Source: UM-FILTER-38-24 sp041663205 (lineage in GTDB: Bacteria > Patescibacteriota > Gracilibacteria > UBA1369 > LOWO2-01-FULL-3). From it: a stretch of 64,000 nt of DNA. Shown piece after piece: positions 48,442 to 55,249 of the stretch. The first letter of the stretch is position 1; every line of letters starts with the position of its first letter. The DNA lies in NCBI GenBank assembly GCA_041663205.1, contig JBAZQZ010000003.1, forward strand, positions 23,644 to 87,643, given 5' to 3'. The notes under the pieces were generated by a model that ran no database searches, had not been told where the DNA came from, and saw only the letters and a program-made list of their open reading frames with translations. The position numbers and the translations under genes are program-made.

Positions 48442-49010
48442 AGTTTATTCACCTCCACGATGAAGTCGCCTTCAAGCAGGCTTCGGCCGTCGTTGAATTT
48501 CAGTTTGCCGCAGGCGTATTTGTCGGTCATGACGCTGATTTCCATGGTTCCGTTTTGGTCAAAGACTCCGCCGGCAAGATCTTTAGAGCTGATGTTTACT
48601 TCTTTTACTTTGGCTTTTGCGTCTTTCGCGCTTGAGTAATTGCCGACTCCGACGGGAAGTTTGTCAGGGAAAACGAATCTTACGACGACAAGTGCGTCGC
48701 CGGCCGCATATGCGTCTTTTGCGTAGATGTTGTCTTTTTCAACACGATAATTGCTGAAAACGAATTGTCCGGCATCGGGTGTTTTGTTCCAGATGTTTAG
48801 AAATTGGCTTTCCGGTGCGAATGTCGTTTGTGGAAGGTCTGAAGTTTTTGCTGTGATTGAGCTCCATTTCGGACATCCTTCAGGTGCGTCCGCTACTTCT
48901 TTTGCGGCAGGTGCAGGTGTTGCCGTTGTCATATCGGTTGGCTCCGCTTTGCTACATCCTGCGATAAAAAGGACGGCGAGGGAAAGGAGAATTGAGAGTG
49001 ATTTTTTCAT
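48438..49010 (-). CDS. Lipoprotein of unknown function
   Basis: 190 residues. MKKSLSILLSLAVLFIAGCS is a textbook lipoprotein signal (lipobox IAGC, Cys19), followed by a Thr/Pro/Ala linker and a ~140-residue beta-rich domain with one Cys pair (EGCPKW, KYACGK). Probably anchored on the outer face of the cytoplasmic membrane. The promoter upstream is good. Confidence 0.85.
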   Translation of the reverse strand: MKKSLSILLSLAVLFIAGCSKAEPTDMTTATPAPAAKEVADAPEGCPKWSSITAKTSDLPQTTFAPESQFLNIWNKTPDAGQFVFSNYRVEKDNIYAKDAYAAGDALVVVRFVFPDKLPVGVGNYSSAKDAKAKVKEVNISSKDLAGGVFDQNGTMEISVMTDKYACGKLKFNDGRSLLEGDFIVEVNKL

Positions 49011-49039
49011 AGGAAAATGAGATATGAAATATTTATTTG

Positions 49040-49068
49040 AGTATATTGATTGTTCACAGAGAAATCAA
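49040..49068 (-). promoter_or_regulatory. Promoter of the lipoprotein gene
   Basis: Minus strand TTGATT (49063-49068), 17 bp, TATACT (49040-49045), 30 bp before the ATG. Confidence 0.65.
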
Positions 49069-49113
49069 GCGGGGGTGTGGAGTTGCGATTTTATGTTGCC
49101 GCGGGGAGGGGAT

Positions 49114-49401
49114 TTATTTCATCCATTTTTCCCAAGGGCCGAGGGATGCGGGTTTTCTGGCGTTTTTCATTATGTCGGTGACGCAATCTTTTAGTGAGAC
49201 TATCGCCCAGACTGTGTTCAGGACGACAAATGGCCAGGCTGAGCCAACATAGCCGTAATATACCAAGAAAATGCTTCCGAGCGCGTTCATCAGATCGTAT
49301 GAAAAATAGGAAACTTTCCAGACGTGTATTTGTCCGAGGACGAACGCGAGGAGAATCAATCCTGCGCCGAGCGAGCCGATATATACGGGTTCAATTGTCA
49401 T
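49114..49401 (-). CDS. Small membrane protein resembling the CBU_0592 family
   Basis: 95 residues with three hydrophobic segments (about 8-22, 34-52, 56-70). The pattern YDLMNALGSIFLVYYGYVGS and VLNTVWAIVSL fits the CBU_0592-like membrane family, whose function is unknown. The C-terminus is basic and cytosolic by the positive-inside rule. Confidence 0.7.
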   Translation of the reverse strand: MTIEPVYIGSLGAGLILLAFVLGQIHVWKVSYFSYDLMNALGSIFLVYYGYVGSAWPFVVLNTVWAIVSLKDCVTDIMKNARKPASLGPWEKWMK

Positions 49402-49448
49402 GGTTTGAGGGGTTAATTTGTGATTTTATTGTATTGGGAAATGAAGGA

Positions 49449-49736
49449 CTATTCAAACAGATTTGAATGATTGTCGGTGGCGCAAAAGGTGATGAGTTCT
49501 TTGTTGTTTTCGTTTTTGTCCAGTTTGTAGATAAGAATCCAATCGTTTTCTACGTGGCAGTCTCTAAAATTTTTCCATTTTCCTTGGAGCGGGTGGTCTT
49601 TGTATTTTGGTTCCAGGATTTCTCCGTCTATTAATTTTTCCATTATTTCTTGAAGTTTTTGCATGTTTTTTCCGCCCGATTTTTTGAGTTTTGCGTAGTC
49701 TTTTTGGAATCTGTTTGTTGTTCGGGCTGTTCGCAT
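49449..49736 (-). CDS. RelE/YafQ-family toxin
   Basis: 95 residues. RTTNRFQKDYAKLKKSGGKN, LEPKYKDHPLQGKWKNFRDC and HVENDWILIYKLDKNE follow the YafQ pattern; this family cleaves mRNA on the ribosome. It is encoded after its antitoxin with a 13-bp gap. Stops with TAG. Confidence 0.9.
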   Translation of the reverse strand: MRTARTTNRFQKDYAKLKKSGGKNMQKLQEIMEKLIDGEILEPKYKDHPLQGKWKNFRDCHVENDWILIYKLDKNENNKELITFCATDNHSNLFE

Positions 49737-49749
49737 ATTTGTGAAAAAT

Positions 49750-50013
49750 TTAGAGCTTGCTGAGATGGTTGAATAAATCTTTTTTGTTTTTGTATGTTTT
49801 TATGGATTTTCCTTTTTCGGCTTTTTCAAGGTCTTTTGCCAGTGCTTGATTCGGTACTTTTGAGGGGAGAAATGGGAATCCGCCGGTCCTCGTAATTTCG
49901 GTGTAAAATATTGTGATTGCCGTTGAAGGTTTGATGCCTTGTTCTTCAAGGATTGATTCGGCTTTTTCTTTTAGATCAGCGTTTATTCTGTGTTGCATTC
50001 TTGTTGAAAGCAT
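49750..50013 (-). CDS. RelB/DinJ-family antitoxin
   Basis: 87 residues from the ATG at 50013: MLSTRMQHRINADLKEKAES, then ILEEQGIKPSTAITIFYTEI, the ribbon-helix-helix DNA-binding motif of RelB/DinJ. The C-terminal half binds the toxin. An in-frame upstream ATG (50052) would read through the promoter and operator, so the later start is chosen. Confidence 0.9.
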   Translation of the reverse strand: MLSTRMQHRINADLKEKAESILEEQGIKPSTAITIFYTEITRTGGFPFLPSKVPNQALAKDLEKAEKGKSIKTYKNKKDLFNHLSKL

Positions 50014-50029
50014 ATTTTTTGGATTAATT

Positions 50030-50059
50030 ATTATAGTACAATTGTACTCCATTTGTCAC
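50030..50059 (-). promoter_or_regulatory. relBE-type promoter with a 14-bp palindromic operator
   Basis: Minus strand GTGACA (50054-50059), 18 bp, TATAAT (50030-50035). The perfect palindrome AGTACAATTGTACT (50035-50048) lies in the spacer and touches the -10, an ideal place for repression by the RHH antitoxin. Confidence 0.75.
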
Positions 50060-50100
50060 AGTTTTACAAATTAATGACATGCTGAATCTTGTTTTATGTT

Positions 50101-50180
50101 AGCAAGGTGACATTAAATATTTATAAAATTTCGCGAGAAAGGGGTGCGGGGGAGGAGGATTTGTGGCGGAAGGTTTGTTC
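50101..50180. repeat. ~75-bp direct repeat, copy 1
   Basis: AGCAAGGTGACATTAAAT, an A/T-rich stretch, GCGAGAAAG and a G-rich end match 51109-51182 with about ten substitutions. The two copies bracket the SMR gene, the small-RNA element and the 138-residue gene. Confidence 0.85.
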
Positions 50181-50185
50181 CGGAT

Positions 50186-50503
50186 TTATTTCAGATTTAC
50201 CAAGACGAGGCCGGCGGTGATGAGGGCGATGCCGAGAAATTGGAGGAGGGTGATGGTTTCTTTGAAGAAAAAGTAGCCGACGATTGTGACTAAAATTACG
50301 GAAATTGCGATCCAGAGAATGTTTGTGATGGCGATGCCTTCGTAGCGGAGGGAAAGCGCAAAACACAGGCCTGCGCCGCCGAAAAGTAAAATTGTGAGCG
50401 CGAGGAAAATCGGGTTTTTGCTTGTGCTCCAAAACTTCGCGCAAAGAATTGCGGCGAGATCAAGCGTGTTCAGGATGGCGATGAGAACGTAAAATTTTGG
50501 CAT
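50186..50503 (-). CDS. Small multidrug resistance (EmrE-like) family transporter
   Basis: 105 residues with four membrane helices, acting as a dual-topology dimer in this family. It aligns with EmrE along its length, including the conserved Trp (ITNILW for AYAIW). The helix-1 acidic residue that binds protons and drug is Asp (NTLDLAA) where EmrE has Glu14. The substrate could be a cation drug, a polyamine or guanidinium. It lies between the direct repeats. Confidence 0.85.
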   Translation of the reverse strand: MPKFYVLIAILNTLDLAAILCAKFWSTSKNPIFLALTILLFGGAGLCFALSLRYEGIAITNILWIAISVILVTIVGYFFFKETITLLQFLGIALITAGLVLVNLK

Positions 50504-50604
50504 GGGAATGTTTGTGCTGGGGATATTTTAGGCTAAAAGTGGCGGATTCTCTAGTTTTTTTTGAAAAAACTTGATTTTTTTGTTGGGCTTGTTTATTATT
50601 TTGA

Positions 50605-50662
50605 CGGAAAAGGCTTTCGGCCCGTGGTTTATATACCACACCTAGCGGAAGGCTTTTTTTCT
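50605..50662 (+). ncRNA. Small RNA-like element type 2, copy A
   Basis: A + strand promoter, TTGATT (50571-50576), 17 bp, TATTAT (50594-50599), leads into an RNA with GCUUUCGGC (about 50613-50621) pairing with GCGGAAGGC (50645-50653, one G-G mismatch and a G-U), an inner GTGGT/ACCAC hairpin, and a T-run. The whole unit, including promoter spacing, recurs at 56002-56092. It could be a short RNA or only a terminator for the convergent 138-residue gene. Confidence 0.6.
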
Positions 50663-50665
50663 TTG

Positions 50666-51082
50666 TTATTTGTCCGGGAATATAGAGATTAAATCTTTTC
50701 GTCCCGATTGTTTGTTTTCTTTTATTTGCACGTAAAATACGTGATTTTCTTTTGTTATTCCTGTGAATCGGTGGAGAATTTCGTCGGTTTTATTTGGGTT
50801 TTCTTTTGATTTTGGGGCGAATTTGTTTTGCTGAATTAGTTCTATCGCCGATGCGTAATATTTCAGGCGGCGCATTCTGTCTTGCCATTTTTTTTTGTCC
50901 CAAAGGTGTTGCCAAAATAGTGGCAAAAAAATTTTGTCTTTTTTGAAATAGGCTGATCTTATGTATGGTCTTCTTTTACTTTTGCTTTTTATTTTTGTGT
51001 ATAGTGCGAAAGCTTTTTTTTGAACTTCGTGAAAATCTGTTCCTGATAAAAGTGAAGCCTTTGTTTGGTATGCTTGAGCCAT
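50666..51082 (-). CDS. Duplicated 138-residue cassette protein, copy A
   Basis: Starts MAQAYQTKASLLSGTDFHEV, is strongly basic and aromatic in the middle (RSAYFKKDKIFLPLFWQHLW), and ends with a beta-rich LHRFTGITKENHVFYVQIKE...DLISIFP. About 90% identical to copy B at 56097 (14 differences), while the DNA has many silent changes, so the protein is under selection. The C-terminal part recalls BECR-type (RelE/barnase/colicin-like) ribonuclease folds, but this is a weak resemblance. No DDE or HUH transposase motif. Confidence 0.75.
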   Translation of the reverse strand: MAQAYQTKASLLSGTDFHEVQKKAFALYTKIKSKSKRRPYIRSAYFKKDKIFLPLFWQHLWDKKKWQDRMRRLKYYASAIELIQQNKFAPKSKENPNKTDEILHRFTGITKENHVFYVQIKENKQSGRKDLISIFPDK

Positions 51083-51085
51083 TGT

Positions 51086-51113
51086 TTGCTACTTATTTGT
51101 GGAAGTGTAGCAA
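51086..51113. promoter_or_regulatory. Inverted repeat upstream of cassette gene A
   Basis: TTGCTAC (51086-51092) and GTAGCAA (51107-51113) are separated by 14 bp, 4 bp before the start codon on the minus strand. The same arrangement stands before copy B, so it is a likely operator or leader hairpin. Confidence 0.6.
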
Positions 51114-51182
51114 GGTGACATTAAATTTTTATAAAATTTTGCGAGAAAGTGTTGCGGGGGAGTGGGATTTGTGGTGGAAGGG
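51109..51182. repeat. ~75-bp direct repeat, copy 2
   Basis: Partner of 50101-50180. It runs from the inverted repeat of cassette gene A to the stop codon of the gene at 51183. Confidence 0.85.
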
Positions 51183-51770
51183 CTAGTATTGCCAGTAATT
51201 GAGATGTAATTGGTCTTGTTCAAATTGTCCTCGGATGCTTGTGATCATGCGTTCCAGAGTTTTATTGTCTTTTTCGGGGAGGCCGACGGCTTCTATCAGT
51301 CTTCGGCTTCCGGCTATGATGGCTTGGATAACTTCTGTGCCATGAGGAGTGAGTTCAATGAGGCTGGAGGGGGCTTTTTTTAGGAGCGAGCCCAAATTTT
51401 GAAATTCAGTGTCAACGTGGAGAGGGTTTTCGTACAGTCCCATTGTAAATTTCATTTTTTCCGAGTTTAAATCCATGCCTTCAAATCCCGGGGTTCCCGC
51501 AAATCCATGAGTGGGGTTTTTGGCTTGGTCAAAGCGGAAGATAAGTTGTTGGAAGTTTCTAAAGCGTGAAGTCGGATAAACGCCTTGCCTGTATTTTACG
51601 TCAAGGGTTTGAGTTCCGCGTAATCGGTAGGTAAATTCATCTCCGAGGCCTTCTTCAGGAATTCTGTCGCCGAAGCGTTTTTTTTCTTCTGCTGTCCAAA
51701 TTCGTCTATGTGTTTGTTCCCAGCTTAGGCCATCTTGGTCCAGTTCCGCTATTCTTTCGGGGAGGTGCAT
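51183..51770 (-). CDS. Hypothetical protein
   Basis: 195 residues starting MHLPERIAELDQDGLSWEQT. Mixed beta-rich centre (LDVKYRQGVYPTSRFRNFQQ, KFTMGLYENPLHVDTEFQNL) and a helical C-terminus. No recognised family. It starts 9 bp after the preceding gene and is probably cotranscribed with it. Stop TAG falls at the edge of the direct repeat. Confidence 0.6.
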   Translation of the reverse strand: MHLPERIAELDQDGLSWEQTHRRIWTAEEKKRFGDRIPEEGLGDEFTYRLRGTQTLDVKYRQGVYPTSRFRNFQQLIFRFDQAKNPTHGFAGTPGFEGMDLNSEKMKFTMGLYENPLHVDTEFQNLGSLLKKAPSSLIELTPHGTEVIQAIIAGSRRLIEAVGLPEKDNKTLERMITSIRGQFEQDQLHLNYWQY

Positions 51771-51779
51771 GGGGGTTGG

Positions 51780-52403
51780 TTAGTTTCTGAGCCCGAGTTT
51801 CTTCTTTATTTCATGTCTTCTGCTTGACGGTGTTCCCATTGTTGTTGGTTTGGCTTTGTCATAGATTGGTAGTGCGTCTGTTGAAATCGGACCGATTTCT
51901 GTGTTGACCCCGTCTGCTTCTCCGACGTCTGTTTGTGCTCTGCTCCCGAACTTTGTTATAGGGGTGTCGGTTAGGAGACATTGATGTATTTTTGCTCTTG
52001 TTTCTCTGGTTTTTTTGGCTGGTGAGGGTTGTGTCGTGGCGGTTGGGGTTTCGGGGGCGGCCAGCAGGCGAACGGTTCCGTCCGGGTTATCTTCTAAAAT
52101 TCCATGATATTTGCCGGCTTCTACGATTGCGTTAAACATGTCGAGGTTTCTTTTGCAGTTGGCTAAGACTTGGGTTGCCCAGGCTTGGGCGGTTGCGATT
52201 TTTTCTGCTGTGTCCGGGGGTGTTGTGTCTTGAAAAATGGCTCGTATGCCTTCCGGGGTGATTGCCATTATTTGGGTGGCAAGGGCTTCATCTCCAGCGT
52301 CCGGGGTTTCGGGGACTGCTAATTCTCCGAGTAAAATGGCTTTTTTTAGGGTTGCGGCGGCAAAGCCTTCGGTGGCTTGTGGTGCTTGGTCGGGGTTTGA
52401 CAT
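51780..52403 (-). CDS. Hypothetical protein with disordered C-terminus
   Basis: 207 residues, MSNPDQAPQATEGFAAATLK.... A helical N-terminal half (about 10-110) with APETP/PDAGDE patches is followed by a Thr/Pro/Lys-rich linker and a basic end (SSRRHEIKKKLGLRN). No recognised family. It has a strong promoter of the common accessory type. Confidence 0.6.
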   Translation of the reverse strand: MSNPDQAPQATEGFAAATLKKAILLGELAVPETPDAGDEALATQIMAITPEGIRAIFQDTTPPDTAEKIATAQAWATQVLANCKRNLDMFNAIVEAGKYHGILEDNPDGTVRLLAAPETPTATTQPSPAKKTRETRAKIHQCLLTDTPITKFGSRAQTDVGEADGVNTEIGPISTDALPIYDKAKPTTMGTPSSRRHEIKKKLGLRN

Positions 52404-52431
52404 TGTAAATAATTGTTAAAAGTTGGAGGTG

Positions 52432-52461
52432 AGTTTACAATTTTTGTTTAGGGAAAGTCAA
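52432..52461 (-). promoter_or_regulatory. Promoter of the gene at 51780
   Basis: Minus strand TTGACT (52456-52461), 18 bp, TAAACT (52432-52437), then the leader CACCTCCAACTTTTAA. The CACCTCC segment equals the 16S anti-Shine-Dalgarno sequence and recurs in related leaders. Confidence 0.65.
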
Positions 52462-52468
52462 GATTTTC

Positions 52469-53047
52469 CTATTTGTCCAAGTGATGTTTTATTTCGTCAA
52501 TCACCATTTTTAGAAGTCGGGCGGATTGTACGATTGCTTCGGAGATGAGTTTGGGGTTTGAGTCAATGCCTCTGAAAAATACCCAGTTTATTTCGTTGTC
52601 TGTTCCTAGAATTAATGAAAATGCTCGGATGTACGCATCTTGTCCTTGAGTTTGTACTCCCATGCCGAATTGATCGTTGCTCGCGGGGGATAGTTTTGTT
52701 GTTAATGTTGTTTCGGGAAAACTATTAAATCCTTGCGGAGTGTTAGTGTATTGAAGTGTGCAAGCCAGTTTTCGTCGGTCTGGCAATGTCGTGTTCCAGT
52801 CGGAGCTGTTTGTGCCTGAATTTTCCCCGTGGGCTTGGAGGAAAGCTATAATTTCGCGGGTCCACTGTATTCTTAATCGATCCACTGCGGCGATATATAG
52901 TGCTTCTGATTCAAAGTCGCAGGCGTATCCGATTGGGCGTTCTGATGTGAACTCCGGTTTGGGGTCTGTTGGGACTTTATAGCTGGTGGTGGGATTTCGT
53001 GGTGTTTGGTCCGGGTCTTGTTGTGTCGCTGGTGCCTCTGCCGGCAT
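52469..53047 (-). CDS. Hypothetical protein
   Basis: 192 residues. A Pro/Thr/Gln-rich start (about 1-35) precedes a folded domain with ACDFESEALYIAAVDRLRIQ, a beta section (KLACTLQYTNTPQGFNSFPE) and a terminal helix (SARLLKMVIDEIKHHLDK). No recognised family. The leader CCCCCCACCTTTTAACATAA before its ATG has the C-rich accessory pattern. Stops with TAG. Confidence 0.6.
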   Translation of the reverse strand: MPAEAPATQQDPDQTPRNPTTSYKVPTDPKPEFTSERPIGYACDFESEALYIAAVDRLRIQWTREIIAFLQAHGENSGTNSSDWNTTLPDRRKLACTLQYTNTPQGFNSFPETTLTTKLSPASNDQFGMGVQTQGQDAYIRAFSLILGTDNEINWVFFRGIDSNPKLISEAIVQSARLLKMVIDEIKHHLDK

Positions 53048-53077
53048 ATTTTTATGTTAAAAGGTGGGGGGCTTTTA

Positions 53078-53704
53078 TTATTCTGTTTCCAATATTCTGT
53101 TCCCAAGCTGAAGGATCATTTCTCTTACTGCCTTCATCATTTCTTCTTTGTCGGTGGAACCTGTTTGTAAAATTCCGGGGTGATTTGTAATGAACCTGTC
53201 GAAGGGAATTGAACGCTGGACTTTGACGTGTAGGCGGTAGACGCCGTCTGTTCCTTCTTCTCCTTCTTCGATGCGGAGTTTTTCCCATTTTGCATTTTCA
53301 AATCCGTCGGGGCATTCTCTGAAGGATGTTTCTGCAATTTGGTTGGCACAATAGCGAATTGACATTAGTTGCATAAAAGTCAGATTAAACATTTGTGAGA
53401 CTAGCTCTGCGATTTTTGGATTGTCAGGATTAGTTGGGTCTGAAATGGATAGAGCTTCCCACTTTTCTAGTTCTGCATCTGCTTCTGCGTAGTTTTCGTT
53501 TTCAATTAGTTCTCTGACGACGTGGAGGTGGAACAGTACTGATTCTTTTGATCCGGAGTGTCTTGCTTTTGCTATGAACTTCGGATCTGTTTGGTCTATT
53601 TCTTCGTTTGGATCTAAGCCAAGATTGGCAAGTAGGGCGCTGTAGCGAGAATTAAGTGCTTCAATTTCTTCATGGTTTTCGTGTCTTTCTTGTGAATCGG
53701 GCAT
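53078..53704 (-). CDS. Hypothetical protein
   Basis: 208 residues, MPDSQERHENHEEIEALNSR.... Helical N-terminal part with TPR-like spacing (about 15-100), then a beta segment (WEKLRIEEGEEGTDGVYRLH, VKVQRSIPFDRF) and a terminal helix, an architecture like its neighbour at 52469. No recognised family. Confidence 0.6.
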   Translation of the reverse strand: MPDSQERHENHEEIEALNSRYSALLANLGLDPNEEIDQTDPKFIAKARHSGSKESVLFHLHVVRELIENENYAEADAELEKWEALSISDPTNPDNPKIAELVSQMFNLTFMQLMSIRYCANQIAETSFRECPDGFENAKWEKLRIEEGEEGTDGVYRLHVKVQRSIPFDRFITNHPGILQTGSTDKEEMMKAVREMILQLGNRILETE

Positions 53705-53715
53705 GGTTTTTGTGG

Positions 53716-54195
53716 TTAACTTTTATTTAAGGGGTTGATTGTACGTCTTCCGACGAAAACGTCAAGGATTTTTATATATACGAGTTTTCTTCTGTCCAGA
53801 ACGTTTTTTTTGGTTGATTTTTTGAGTCTGCGAAGAAGGGCTCTTGCGCGAGGATAAAGGAATTTCACGTCTTCACGGGCTTTTTTTTCTTTTTGTTTCA
53901 AAGATTTTATGATTTCATTTATTTTTTCTTGAACGGCTTGGTGTATGGCTATTATTTCTTCCGAAGAGAGAATTGTGTCGTCTCGATCAAATGGTTCTTC
54001 CGGCTTGGGAATGCGGGCATCGTAAATGCAGAGTGCCGCTTTTTTGGCTGTCTCACAAAGAATTTCGTTTATAGGTTCGCCAAATTCCATGTGTAGCAGG
54101 TTGAAGTCTGATTGGTCTTCGGGGCTTCTGAACTCTGGTCCCCATCTTGTCAGGTCGGTGTCAACGATTATTGCTTGTAGGCTGTTTTCAATCAT
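53716..54195 (-). CDS. Hypothetical protein
   Basis: 159 residues starting MIENSLQAIIVDTDLTRWGP. Acidic first half and a long helical middle (about 75-115: SSEEIIAIHQAVQEKINEII), then a strongly basic C-terminus (RRLKKSTKKNVLDRRKLVYI). No recognised family. It is 11 bp from the next gene, whose promoter overlaps its 3' end. Confidence 0.55.
   Translation of the reverse strand: MIENSLQAIIVDTDLTRWGPEFRSPEDQSDFNLLHMEFGEPINEILCETAKKAALCIYDARIPKPEEPFDRDDTILSSEEIIAIHQAVQEKINEIIKSLKQKEKKAREDVKFLYPRARALLRRLKKSTKKNVLDRRKLVYIKILDVFVGRRTINPLNKS
53738..53765 (-). promoter_or_regulatory. Promoter of the gene at 53078
   Basis: Minus strand TTGACG (53760-53765), 16 bp, TACAAT (53738-53743), then CAACCCC and an A/T-rich leader. 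It lies within the end of the preceding gene. Confidence 0.55.
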
Positions 54196-54222
54196 GGGAT
54201 TATAAAAAGTAATTGGCGTCGG

Positions 54223-54251
54223 ATTTTACTGCCAATAAATTGGGTAGTCAA
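54223..54251 (-). promoter_or_regulatory. Promoter of the gene at 53716
   Basis: Minus strand TTGACT (54246-54251), 17 bp, TAAAAT (54223-54228). Confidence 0.65.
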
Positions 54252-54276
54252 GCTGTTGTGGAGGTTATTTGTTGGT

Positions 54277-54295
54277 GGTGGAGCTACAGGGATTC
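54277..54295 (-). repeat. tRNA 3'-end-like fragment 1 (possible attachment-site remnant)
   Basis: Read on the minus strand, GAATCCCTGTAGCTCCACC is like the end of a T-arm plus acceptor strand of a tRNA. It is nearly repeated at 55220-55247. The two flank the Fic locus. Confidence 0.4.
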
Positions 54296-54342
54296 TATTT
54301 ATGAAAAAGTTATGTCATATCCTTTTGTTGGGGTGGGCATGG

Positions 54343-54938
54343 TTATGTAATTTGTAGGCCTTTATAGAGGATATTTTGCATTTTGGCATAGTTTTTTTGC
54401 ATGCCTGCTATGCAAGCTTTGATGTAGTTTGTTTGTGGACTTTTACTGTAGTCAATTAATTTGTATTTACTATTTACTGCGAGCAAATCAAGAAAAAGAC
54501 GGATTGTTCTGCCGTTACCTTCTCTGAAAGGATGTATTGCATTAAATTCGCAATGGATAATTGCAAGTTTTTCGCTGATGATTTGCTTGTTATCTTTTGG
54601 CGATAACATATCCTTTTTTAAAATTTGGTCAAAATTTTGTAGTGCTTTTTCAATTTGTGAACTGGCGCAAAAAAGGATGCCTCCTTTTGAAATTTCTACG
54701 GTGCGGTTTTTTCCTGCCCAATCGTAAAGTGTGCTGAGGAAATATTATGAATTTCGCGTATAAGTTTTACGTTGAATCTAAATTTTTCTGTTCGTAGTAA
54801 TGAGAGAAAATGGACATATGTATCTTTGAGCAAAAGCGTCTCGGTGTCTTCGAGTGCTTTTTGGTCGGTGATGCCAAGTTTGTTTTTTAATATTTCCCCT
54901 TCATTTCCGGAAACATTATAACGAGAATGCTCTGCCAT
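54343..54938 (-). pseudogene. fic: Fic-domain protein (class I Fic toxin), frameshifted
   Basis: Fic enzymes transfer AMP to target proteins. The N-terminal part (YNVSGNEGEILKNKLGITDQ...RFNVKLIREIHNI) and the C-terminal part with the catalytic HPFREGNGRTIR motif are in different frames. The joining segment reads LYDWAGKNRTVEISKGG in the second frame, so one missing base in a short T-run near 54741-54746 explains the break. Everything else is intact, so the change is recent or a sequencing error. It starts inside the end of its small antitoxin gene. Usual order: antitoxin, then toxin. Confidence 0.85.
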
Positions 54939-55068
54939 GTAGTTTGAGAAGTTTAACGGCAAATGTGTTTTTTTCCGCGCGTAACAAACTCATTCCCTCT
55001 ATTTTTGACGAGTTTTCAACGGCTTTGTTGATGGATTTTTTATTGATTTGTGTAATTGTTTTTTTCAT
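54916..55068 (-). CDS. Fic antitoxin (class I, VbhA/FicA-like)
   Basis: 50 residues, MKKTITQINKKSINKAVENS, then SKIEGMSLLRAEKNTFAVKL. Residues 20-25 are SSKIEG, an exact match to the inhibitory motif (S/T)xxxE(G/N), whose Glu blocks ATP in the Fic active site. It overlaps the Fic start by 23 bp or more and has its own TACAAT promoter. It ends in TAA. Confidence 0.85.
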   Translation of the reverse strand: MKKTITQINKKSINKAVENSSKIEGMSLLRAEKNTFAVKLLKLHGRAFSL

Positions 55069-55078
55069 GGGCGGGTCT

Positions 55079-55106
55079 ATTGTAGCATGAAAGTGTGTGG
55101 GAACAA
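55079..55106 (-). promoter_or_regulatory. Promoter of the Fic antitoxin-toxin locus
   Basis: Minus strand TTGTTC (55101-55106), 16 bp, TACAAT (55079-55084), then AGACCCGCCC to the ATG. Confidence 0.5.
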
Positions 55107-55144
55107 AATTTGGAGTTTTTGGAGGTGTTTGGTATAATATTTGT

Positions 55145-55209
55145 AGTGTCGAGTCTGGCGGTGAAAATCCTAGATAAAAGCCCTCTCACGTTGTGTGGGA
55201 GGGCTTTTT
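55145..55209 (+). ncRNA. Small RNA-like element type 1, copy A
   Basis: + strand promoter TTGGAG (55110-55115), 17 bp, TATAAT (55133-55138), then about 65 nt ending in a perfect AAAAGCCCTC/GAGGGCTTTT terminator with inner CAC/GTG pairs. The last 48 nt, from CTAGATAAAAGCCC onward, are identical at 57002-57050, and the 5' part GTCGAnTCTGnC is partly conserved. Its terminator also works for the minus-strand gene at 55250. Confidence 0.6.
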
Positions 55210-55219
55210 GACTGTTAGA

Positions 55220-55247
55220 GGTGGAACTACAGGGAATCGGACCCTGG
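55220..55247 (-). repeat. tRNA 3'-end-like fragment 2
   Basis: Minus strand: CAGGG, a 7-nt loop TCCGATT, CCCTG, then TAGTTCCACC. This is a T-arm with one change from the TTCRANY loop plus an acceptor strand, without a matching 5' half nearby. It directly follows the stop of the gene at 55250. A degenerate tRNA end of this kind is typical of integration scars. Confidence 0.45.
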
Positions 55248-55249
55248 CC

